Origin: Begonia masoniana
Lineage: Eukaryota; Streptophyta; Magnoliopsida; Cucurbitales; Begoniaceae
NCBI GenBank assembly: GCA_022432975.1
Contig: CM039502.1
Location: 74,419,497 to 74,483,496 of the forward strand
Length of the DNA: 64,000 nt
Direction of reading: 5' to 3'
Each line of letters begins with the position of its first letter. Within the stretch, counting starts at the first letter, position 1. Shown here piece after piece: positions 55,703-64,000 of the stretch. The position numbers were made by a program, and so were the translations under genes. Under the pieces are notes generated by a model that had not been told where the DNA came from, made no database searches, and saw only the letters and a list, made by a program, of their open reading frames with translations.

Positions 55703-57504
55703 TTATCCAGGAACGAGGTGGGGAGACTCGAGCAAAGGAGTGGGTATCATTTGTTGTTCGGCGACCTGGAAAAGCCCCAAAGCCAATCTTCTCGTCAAAT
55801 CCTCCACAGAGACCTTAACGATATCCCTTCTCATGCCAATGTCAGCAGCATATCTGCTAGCACAGTAGACTCCAACTGCAGTTGCCGCCATTCCATAAAC
55901 ATTAGTTGTTACTAGACAAAGAGGTGTAGCCAAAACAGCAGCAAGAGGTCCTCCGATTATCGAAACCGCTTGGCCACTTTGCCCCATGGTTCCTTGATCC
56001 ACCACAATTAGCCCTGTTTTGCAGTAGATCGCAAAATCCTCGCAATTGTTTTTGAATATGTTGTAGCAGCCGAAGCCATTGGCAAGCAAGTATTTAGCTC
56101 GATGAATGGTTATGTCATCTGGGTCTGAAACAGCAAGGGTGCACGTTCCGCCACGGGCTTTGGCTAGAAAAAGGGACGGGCTCACACCATACTCAAAACG
56201 GTACAAGATTCCACCGGAGAGAAAACATTTGAGGCATGAAAAGAAAACACCATTCCCTTCCCCTTGTGGAGTGCAAGAAGAACACGGTTCTTGAGATCGA
56301 GCTGGTCCTGAGCTAATCAACAAAACATCAATCACCGTCCCAGTTCCAACTTCTCGACCGCGTCTTGTGAAATGGATGACTTTGTTGTCTCCAACATAAA
56401 TTCCTGTGTTTTATTAATCACATGAAACACACAGCATAAATACTCAACATCAGTAGTTCATACCATTCTCTTCTGAACAAAACAATGGGGTAATTTCAAC
56501 CAACACTTGCGTTCTCTGAGCTTAATAAAATGACGAGCAAGTGCTGTTGTAAAAATTGTACCTACTTACACTTGTAACAGAACCAAGGGTATTTTCTACT
56601 TCCTAATTGGTGCATTAGATAAGAATCCTTCCCTCGTTTTTTACCCTCATTCTCTATCCTTGCCCAAATCTAGACCATAAATCTCAAATTTAATGGAAGA
56701 TACAGTGATCTAACAATTAAAAAATTAATTGATTTACGTAGATTTTAAATTTGAAATCAATGACGTAGATTTTATCAAGCATAAACAAATAAATAAAATG
56801 GGCAAGAAGAATCTTCTTGATTATTTAAACACATTTCACAGTAAGTTCAACATTTTACAACAAAAGCTCTTATTCTTACTATCTAATCTATACTCTTGAA
56901 ACTAATTTTTTTCATTTTTATTGATTTTCAAGTGACTATATCATGTTCATTAGATCAGAAATTAATGAGCCAGCCAAAGCAATGACAGACAACAAGAGCT
57001 TCAATATTTTACACAAGGACTCTTATTCTCATCATTTAATCACCGCATCTAGCAACCTACTCTCCGCCACATCAACCGCTACATGTGTTGATGAAACAAA
57101 ATTCACTTAATTAACACAATTCAACATAAATCAACATTTTCAGCCCACATGCACGATAAATTAGACAGCCATAGAAACGTAAAGAAAGAAAATAAACAAG
57201 AATTTCGGCAGGGAAAGAGAGAGAACCATGATGGGCATAGATATACGCAGTTCTCCAAGAATAAATGTGATCCCCAGGTTTCAGACTCTCCCGACTAATT
57301 CTGCAGCATACAACCAACAAAATCGTAAGGAAAAACTTCAAAAAAGTATCTCGCACTGTTCGAATCAGGGGAAAACGGAGAAGAAAATTGGAATCTTCGT
57401 AGGTACAACATCAAATCCTTCAGATTCAACGAAACCAAAACGGATCAAACTAAAACGAGAAAATGGTAAATGGATTCTCTTTACCTGTTGGAGAGTAGCC
57501 CCAT
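55703..57504 (-). CDS. LRAT/NC-domain protein, three exons
   Basis: Exons on the minus strand: 57504-57485 (MGLLSN..), 57300-57227 and 56403-55703. They total 795 nt, giving 264 residues, with GT-AG introns and matching phases. The domain is lecithin:retinol acyltransferase-like (NlpC/P60 fold). It has LKPGDHIYSWR with the first His, YAHHGIYVGD, VIHFTRRG, and the Cys motif NNCEDFAIYCKTGLI. A hydrophobic stretch follows (GGPLAAVLATPLCLV to ATAVGVYCASRYA), probably membrane-associated. Animal relatives are acyltransferases or phospholipases; the role of the plant proteins is not established. All catalytic-type residues are present. A truncated copy of exon 2 occurs at the window end. Confidence 0.93.
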
Positions 57505-57660
57505 CCCTCTTTCCTTTCCGATTCTCCTTGCGGCACTACCCCTCTTTTCTGTGAAAACCACTTATGCTGAAACCGCCTTATTCGGAATCAAATTCCCAGA
57601 GAGCGCGTACGCCTTTTTCTTGGCAATGACGATTATGTCCTTCGCCTTTACCTTCGGGAT

Positions 57661-58694
57661 TAGGGGTGGGTACGGTCCGGTCCGGTCCGGTTCGGTCCCC
57701 GCTTAGAACCGGACCGGACCGGTCATTTCGGGATTTTTATTCTTAGGACCGGAACCGGTCCCATGAGGAACCGGTACCGAACCGGGAACTGGACCGAAAT
57801 GACCGGTTCTCGGTTCGGTACCTGTTCCTCCCGAATGATTTTTTAATTTTTTAATTTTTAATTTTTAATTTTTAATTTTTAATTTTTTTTTTTTGCAAAA
57901 TGCAAAAACATGCAGAAGCATTCTGAATGCTTCTTTTTTACTAGTTTTCTCTCCTCTCTCTCTCTAGAAAACAAACTATTATACATAATATAGTTATCAT
58001 CAATTCTGCAAATCAGTGATAAACCTGGAAAAAAGCAGAGAGCCACAACAAAAAACCAGAATCTCCAATGCTATGCAAGCGTGAAAAAATTTCAAAATCG
58101 CTGAGAAAACATCAGACAGAAACCACCATAAACCATAATATATTAATAGCAAAAATGATAAAATACTTAAATACCCAACCTGCGATTCCCTTCTCTCTCC
58201 ACTGTAACCCCTTTCCCCTCTGTCTCCCTCCTTCCCCTCGCTCACACACTCTCTGTATCTCCTACTTGCAATTTCTCAGTGACTCCTCCTCTTCACGACG
58301 TCGCCGCTTTAACCATCAAAGAAAAGTCCGCCATTCTCAACTTCCCAGAACACGCTGGAGCTCTTCCCCGCCTGGCTTCCAACTCTCCTAGAGATATTCA
58401 AGTCGCGATTTTCTCGTTCCTTCATCACCATCCTCGTCGACGCCGTAGATCTGACAGTCTTCTTCGAGAAAATTGCTGAACTGAACCAACGCCAACAGGG
58501 AAGTCGGTATTCCCACGGTTTCCGGTTCTGTGATCAACAGAACCGGGAACGTGGACCGCGGTTCCGGTCCCATGGATCTGGGAATCGGGAACCGGTCCCA
58601 TAACTAGAAAAACCGCCCAAGAACCGAACCGAACCGAACCGAACCGACGGTCCAGTCCGGTCCGCCGGTTCCGGTCCGATTCTGCCCACCCCTA
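57661..58694. mobile_element. Non-autonomous hAT with captured AP2/ERF fragment
   Basis: 1,034 bp; ends TAGGGGTGGG inverted; 8-bp target repeats TTCGGGAT (57,653-57,660) and TTCTGGAT (58,695-58,702), one mismatch. Subterminal CCGGTCCGGT repeats and a TTTTTAA repeat run at 57,838-57,895. No transposase. It sits in the 5' flank of the LRAT gene. Confidence 0.88.
58279..58410 (+). pseudogene. AP2/ERF domain fragment captured in hAT
   Basis: Reads [19 protein letters not shown] then [15 protein letters not shown], the second half of a plant AP2/ERF DNA-binding domain of DREB/ERF type and the residues after it. The preceding half (the beta-sheet with WLG) is absent. It lies between the element ends, so it was acquired from a host gene elsewhere. 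No start codon belonging to it can be identified. Confidence 0.8.
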
Positions 58695-58724
58695 TTCTGG
58701 ATAACAGCCGATGGCGCGATTTTC

Positions 58725-58745
58725 CACGTGGCAAGATGATGACGT
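58725..58745. promoter_or_regulatory. G-box and TGACGT motif
   Basis: CCACGTGG core CACGTG (58,725-58,730) and TGACGT (58,740-58,745), both bZIP/bHLH-type sites, just beyond the hAT insertion and now about 1.2 kb from the LRAT start. Function is inferred only. Confidence 0.4.
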
Positions 58746-59200
58746 TGATTTCAATTCAAATGATACTTTACTAAAAGGTGATTTACGTAAACCACTATCA
58801 ACTATGGGTTCATCAACAAAATAATCTACAACTAGTTTTTTTAATAAAAAATCTTAAAACTATCAATTTTAAAAAAAAAAAAAACAAAACCCCAACGAGT
58901 TTAATAAGAGTCCGTTCTCGAAGAGAATCTCCAAAATATTAGCATGTATCTCAGAAAATATATCAAAAGATATTACATTTTTCTGAAATTTTTACCACAT
59001 ATTCACCGTATTATAGAAAGACATTTTGAAAAATTTCATGATTTTTTAACACTTTTAGATTTATCATAATTTTTTACGTCTTTTTTACGAAATAATTTAT
59101 TAAAATTACGTATGTCATTAAAAAATTATGAAACTTTCACAATATACTCTACTTATTCTCTCAATTTGAGTTGCACAACGACTAGCAAAAAAAAAAAAAA
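58746..59200. other. AT-rich spacer with MITE remnant
   Basis: Around 58,940-59,170 the wording (GAAATTTTTACCACAT, ATTTCATGATTTTT) resembles one arm of the fold-back MITE at 27,723. Otherwise nothing supported. Confidence 0.5.
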
Positions 59201-59250
59201 CTAACATGCATTTATCTAAAAATTATAATTTTTGGATAAATGCATGTTAG
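59201..59250. repeat. 50-bp near-perfect palindrome
   Basis: CTAACATGCATTTATC... is its own reverse complement except for one base pair. It ends one base before the Copia LTR. Confidence 0.92.
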
Positions 59251-59738
59251 CTGTAAAACCTGGTATTTTTAAGGTTTATTAAATTTTCAACTGTCGAATT
59301 TTTAGTTGTTAAATGACGAAGTGTCATGGGTTGACTCACTTGTCTTTAGATTGATACGTTGGATGTTTCAGAAGTTTTGGTCAATTCAGTAATTAGGTAA
59401 ATTACCACGAGGTTAAATTGGCAAAAATTAACATCTGTAATTGGAAATTTACCTCGAGTCATATTGTTAGCTTAAATGCATTTAAGTAACTATATTTTTT
59501 TATGATTATGTTTAATCTGGATTATTATGATTAACATGATATTGATGAACTGATGATTAATTTGAAATACATGGACTGCATAATTGGATTATGATATAAA
59601 TTGTATTTATCTAAAAATGCCCTTGAAAAATGTATTATGTTTTCTAACAATTTTGGCTAAATGTTAATAGTCTGTGGAAATCAATCATCCAAAGTCTAAA
59701 GACGTAAAGTTAGAAAACAGTGAAAGAAAATAATGAAT

Positions 59739-60110
59739 CAGTCGTCCACGTTCAAATGAAAGACGCAGTCGTCCAGAGTTGAAGGCAAAATCAATCGTCC
59801 ACGTAAAAAGAAAACAATGAAAGACGTAAACGTCCAAGGTCTCAGTTGTCCACGCGAAAGACAGACGTAGTCATCCACACTTAACAGATAGACGTTGTCG
59901 TCCATAGTTAAAAGAAAGACGCAATCGTCCACGTTCGAAAGAAAGACGCAGTCGTCCACGTTCAAAGGAAAGACACTGTCGTCCACACTCAAAGGAATGA
60001 CGCTGTCGTCCACGCTCAAAGAAAAGACTCTGTCGTCCAAGCTCAAAAGAAAGACGCTGTCGTCCACGCCAATAGCAGACGCAGTCGTCCACGCCAATGA
60101 AAGACGCAGT
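59739..60110. repeat. Minisatellite GACG(C/T)NGTCGTCCACG in Copia LTR
   Basis: About 13 imperfect units of roughly 28 bp, each with GTCGTCCACG and AAAGAAAGACG parts. Open frames through it on both strands are repeat artefacts. A run of 14 C follows near the LTR end (60,768-60,781). Confidence 0.88.
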
Positions 60111-60878
60111 TGTTCAAAGTCAAAACAGACTGAATCGTCCAGACTTTAAAGACCGCCAGCGATAGCGACTCCAGAATTCAAACGGCTATTTTTCTGTGAA
60201 CGAAAGCTCTCCAACGATCATATTTTCGTACGGCGACAAGGACCTTTTTGGATGAAAGGCAAATTACAGACAGAGTATAAAAGAAAGAATGAAGCTCAGG
60301 AGAACGAATTTTTGCCAATCGATTGAACAGTAACAAAATACTCCTACAAGCTTTTTAGCAAAAAGTCTGTAAACCTCTCTCTCTTCTCTAGAACTTGAGA
60401 TTTATCTCTTTGAGAGAGTGTAGCATTTGTACTCAATACTTCTACCTTGTAAAAGTTGTAAGGCTGTGATTGACGCCCGTGAAGATCAATCAAAGTGTAA
60501 AAGACAGTAGATTGACGCCCGTGAAGTTCAATCTAGTTTTCTCGAGAGGAGAAGAAAGAAATCTTCAAGAGAGAGCCTTGGAGCGTGGACGTAGGCAGGA
60601 TTGGCCGAACCACGTTAAAAACTTTGGTGTCATTTTTCTCTCTCTCTTTTACTTTGACTTCTCTGCTTGTCTGCAATTATTTGAGTAATCTCATATAAAG
60701 AGAGAAGAACATATAAACCTAATTTACATTGCATAAAATCAATTAGAGCAAGTAATTTCTAATTCACCCCCCCCCCCCCCCTCTTAGACAATCACGTTCT
60801 TACAATTGGTATCAGAGCGAGGTTAAAGATTGTCTAAGTTGTATTTTAGAAATATTCTGTGATATTTATATATTTACA

Positions 60879-63807
60879 ATGGCATTCAACACAAACGCCA
60901 CACACATAGAGGGTCAGTCCGTTTCTAGGCCATCATTTTTTTATGGCAGTGATCATGCATACTGGAAGGCAAGAATGAAAATATTTATTCAAGCCATGGA
61001 TTATGAAATTTGGAATATAATTGAGAATGGCCCTTTCAATGTCATGAAAACTGAGAATGGAATTAATATTCCTAAGGACTCTCATGAATTAACAGAATCC
61101 GATAAGAGGAATCTTAGTTCAAATACCAAAGCTGTAAACACCCTATATTATGCACTGAACCGAGATGAGTTTAATAGGGTTCAAGGGTGTGATAGTGCAC
61201 AAGAGATATGGCACTTGCTAGAGATTACACACGAGGGAACAAACCAAGTAAAAGAAAGTAAAATGAGTATGTTAGTACACGAGTATGAACTTTTTTTTAT
61301 GGAAAAAGATGAATCTATTTCATCTATGTTTACTTGATTCACTAACATTACTAATGGCTTAAAAGGTCTTGGTAAGATTTATTCAGGTGAAGAACTAGTA
61401 AGAAAGATCCTTCGATGCCTACCAAGAGCTTGGCAACCGAAAGTGACTGCTATACAAGAAGCTCGGGATCTCAAGGTTCTCAAGCTTGAAGAGCTCATTG
61501 GCTCTCTAATGACTCATGAGATAACCATAAAAGCCAATGACAAGGAAGATCTCAAAGAAAAAGAGATCAGCAAAAAGAAGGACATTGCACTCAAAGCTTC
61601 CTCAAGCAATTAGGAAGAATCAGAGGAGAAAGATGATGATGAGCATATAGCTCTCATCACTAGGAGATTCAGCAAATTCCTCCAACGGAAGAGGATGCAA
61701 GGAAGAAGATTTTCAAAGGGTGAGAAATCCCAAAGAGAAAAGGAAATCACATGTTTTGAGTGTGGAAAGCCTGGTCACATGAAGGCCGACTGTCCACAAG
61801 CTAAGAAAGATCTCAAGAAGTTCAAGAAGTGAGCTATGAAGGCTACTTGGGATGACAGTGAGTGTGACACCTCTTCAGAAGATGAGGAAGTTGCCAATCT
61901 GTGCTTCATGACACACGATAATGAGGTTAGCATTTCTTCTAGTGATAGTGAAGCTGACGATGATGGTGATATGATTGATGCTTTTAATGACTTAGTTAAG
62001 CAATTTGGCATGCTTAAGTCAAAATATAAAATGTTGAAAAAGGAAAATTGTGACTTAATTGAGAAGCATGCTAAAGAGTTAAGTTTGCATGAAAAATAGA
62101 TAGTTGATCTTAAGAGTAGAAATGAAAACTTAAATAACATTGTTCTGAAATTTACTAATGGCAGCAAAAACCTGAATATGCTATTAGGCAGCCAGAGAGT
62201 TACATTTGATAAAGCTAGTTTAGGATATGATAGGTTTAGTAAAAAGAAAGTATATAAGAATTTCTTTGTTAAATCTTCTACTTGTCATGCATGCAATGAA
62301 GTATGACATAAATCCTATGAATGTCCTCTAAAACTAGGAAAAACTAAACCTGGCAGGGGATTGCAATGGGTTCCTAAGGGAACCAGACCTAACTCTAGGA
62401 CCCAAAAGATTTTGGGTACCAAAGAAGACAACTTGATCTTTTGTTTTGCAGGTTGACTATTCTCCCAAGAAAAATCAGTGGTAGCTCGACAGTGGATGCT
62501 CGAGGCATATGACAGAAGACTCAACCAAATTTGCTGTTGTCAACAAGAAGAAAAGAAATGTCACTTTTGGTAGAAACCAAAAGGGTAAAATCGTTGGCAT
62601 TGACAACATTGGTAACAGCTCTAACCCTATTATAGAAAATGTGTTGTTAATAAAAGGGTTAAAGCATAATTTACTTATTATCAGTCAATTATGTGATAAG
62701 GGTTGTAAAGTAGTTTTCAAGTCAAATGCATGTATAATAAAGGATGTCTCAAATAGCAAAGTTCTGTTCAAAGGTTATAGAAAAGAAAATGTTTATGTTA
62801 TTGATTTAGATAACTTTTAACAAATTGATGAAAAATGCCTTGCTGTGAATCTGTTGGTTGATAGTTGGACTTGACATAGGAGATTAGGGCATGTAGGTAT
62901 GGATACCTTAGCTAAGATTACTATGGATAATTTAGTTAGAGGAATTTTCAAGATATCATTTGAGAAGGATAAGGTCTGTGAAGTTTGCCAAATGGGCAAG
63001 CAGATCAAAAGTTTCTTTGCATCAAAGAATGCAATTTCTACCTCCAAGCCCCTACAACTTCTTCACATGGACCTCTTCGGTCCTTCTAATGTAGCCAGTC
63101 TAGGTGGAAAATTCTATGCCTATGTCATTGTCGATGACTTCTCTAGATTCACTTGGGTATACTTTCTGAAGTCAAAGGATGAGACATTTGATACCTTCTC
63201 TAGCTTTAGGAAAAAAGTTCAAAATGAAAAGGAGCTCACCATTGTTGTTATTCGTAGTGATCATGGTAGAGAATTTGAAAATAAGAAATTTGAACTCTTG
63301 TGTCTTAAATATGGAATTGAACACAATTTCTCCTCCCCTAGAACCCCTCAGCAAAATGGTGTTGTTGAGAGAAAAAATAGGTCTCTTCAAGAGCTGGCTC
63401 GGACCATGCTCAATAAAAATTCTCTTCCTAAGTATCTCTGGGCAGAATCTGCTTTCACAGCTTGTTATGTGTTAAACAGGGTCTCCATAAGACCTATTCT
63501 TGAGAAAACTCCTTATGAGCTTTAGAATGGTAAAACCCCTTCTGTTAAGTACTTTAGAGCCTTCGGTTGTAAATTCTTCATTCTTAACACTAATGATAAC
63601 TTAGGAAAATTCGATTCCAAATTTGATCTTGGAATTTTTCTTGGTTATTCTCTTTCCAGTAAAGCCTATAGAGTTTTCAACAAAAGGATTCTAGTTGTAG
63701 AAGAATCTGTGCATGTCAATTTTGATGAAACTCCTCATCTCACAATCAACGTGGATGAGGATGTCACTCTGGAAAAGCATTTGGATTCTCTTCTTAGCAT
63801 CTCCTAA
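60879..63807 (+). pseudogene. SIRE-like gag, protease and integrase
   Basis: ATG 60,879; gag (FFYGSDHAYWKARMKIFIQA), zinc knuckle CFECGKPGHMKADC (61,752-61,793), a Lys/Glu/Asp-rich linker, protease DSGCSRHMTEDS near 62,490 and the GAG-pre-integrase finger (HRRLGHVGMDTL ... CEVCQMGK). The integrase core keeps its three acidic residues (LHMDLFGPS; IRSDHGREFEN; PQQNGVVERKNR). The following FGCKFFILN region is also present. In-frame stops at about 61,335, 61,611, 61,830, 62,097, 62,820, 62,872 and 63,523 show it is dead. No RT before the break at 63,841. Confidence 0.9.
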
Positions 63808-63840
63808 CCCTCTCCAGTAGAAACCTCTAAACCCTTCTCA

Positions 63841-64000
63841 ATTTTCAGCCCACATGCACGATAAATTAGACAGCCATAGAAACGTAAAGAAAGAAAATAA
63901 ACAAGAATTTCGGCAGGGAAAGAGAGAGAACCATGATGGGCATAGATATACGCAGTTCTCCAAGAATAAATGTGATCCCCAGGTTTCAGACTCTCCCGAC
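63841..64000 (-). pseudogene. Duplicate of LRAT gene intron 2 and exon 2
   Basis: 160 bp identical base for base with 57,136-57,295. It includes nearly all of exon 2 (KPGDHIYSWRTAYIYAHHG) and its donor site. Joined directly to Copia pol. The unit offset is 6,705 bp. Confidence 0.95.

Larger units (their letters stand above)
59252..63840 (+). mobile_element. SIRE-like Copia retrotransposon, truncated
   Basis: 5' LTR 59,252-60,804 (TGTAAAACC...TTCTTACA), tRNA-Met primer site TGGTATCAGAGC at 60,807-60,818, gag and the first part of pol. The protease and integrase style is that of the SIRE lineage. RT, RNase H and the 3' LTR are missing because the sequence changes abruptly at 63,841 to a copy of the LRAT gene. 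Confidence 0.87.

Noticed and set aside
57228..57706. Plus-strand ORFs opposite the LRAT gene
   Set aside because: Antisense to exons 1-2 and the 5' flank; no recognisable product.
59738..60149. Asp/Val- and Ser/Thr-rich repeat proteins
   Set aside because: Minisatellite in a Copia LTR, open on both strands by repetition.

Overview
This is nuclear DNA of a eudicot plant. It holds two intact spliced host genes, one wrecked receptor-kinase gene, and a dense nest of transposable elements and integrated plant pararetrovirus (Caulimoviridae) sequence. The evidence is plant-type split genes with GT-AG introns (NSA2, an LRAT/NC-domain gene, a TMK receptor kinase), plus Cassandra TRIMs, a Tekay-like chromovirus, a SIRE-like Copia, a MULE and several hAT elements. 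The genus cannot be named from sequence alone.

Layout. 1-11,672: endogenous caulimovirid copy 1 on the minus strand (movement protein, coat protein/protease, RT-RNase H, unknown downstream ORF). It is split by a complete Cassandra TRIM (3,088-3,982, TSD TACTT) and by a hAT transposon (6,911-11,006, TSD CCTATAAG). Its upstream edge abuts a (TA)n repeat. 12,763-27,278: a MULE with ~260-bp terminal inverted repeats, whose transposase is split at the SWIM motif by a 9.3-kb Ty3/gypsy chromovirus (15,180-24,479, TSD CCTTG). 27,723-28,569: a fold-back MITE. 29,350-50,277: a TMK-type LRR receptor kinase pseudogene on the minus strand, broken by a 3.4-kb gag-protease-only Copia (29,834-33,222, TSD CTACT) and by a 14.7-kb rearranged array of caulimovirid fragments (about 35,222-49,897).

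The viral array contains an inverted repeat of about 2.05 kb per arm. Each arm carries a viral promoter, and one arm runs on through the tRNA-Met primer-binding site. Nested inside the array are two large solo LTRs in opposite orientation (37,842-43,190 and 39,921-42,545) and a solo Cassandra LTR (42,834-43,184).

51,203-52,725: two small non-autonomous DNA elements. 53,034-54,923: intact NSA2, nine exons, 260 codons. 55,703-57,504: intact three-exon LRAT-domain gene on the minus strand. 57,661-58,694: a non-autonomous hAT carrying a captured AP2/ERF fragment. 59,252-63,840: a SIRE-like Copia with many stops. 63,841-64,000: an exact copy of 160 bp of the LRAT gene, so the sequence either begins a tandem duplication there or is misassembled.

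The most interesting unit is the viral array in the TMK locus. Minus-strand read-through from the TMK promoter would cross a long viral inverted repeat and could yield double-stranded RNA. A second theme is that several unrelated element families each carry a private, often palindromic, short repeated motif in their non-coding ends.
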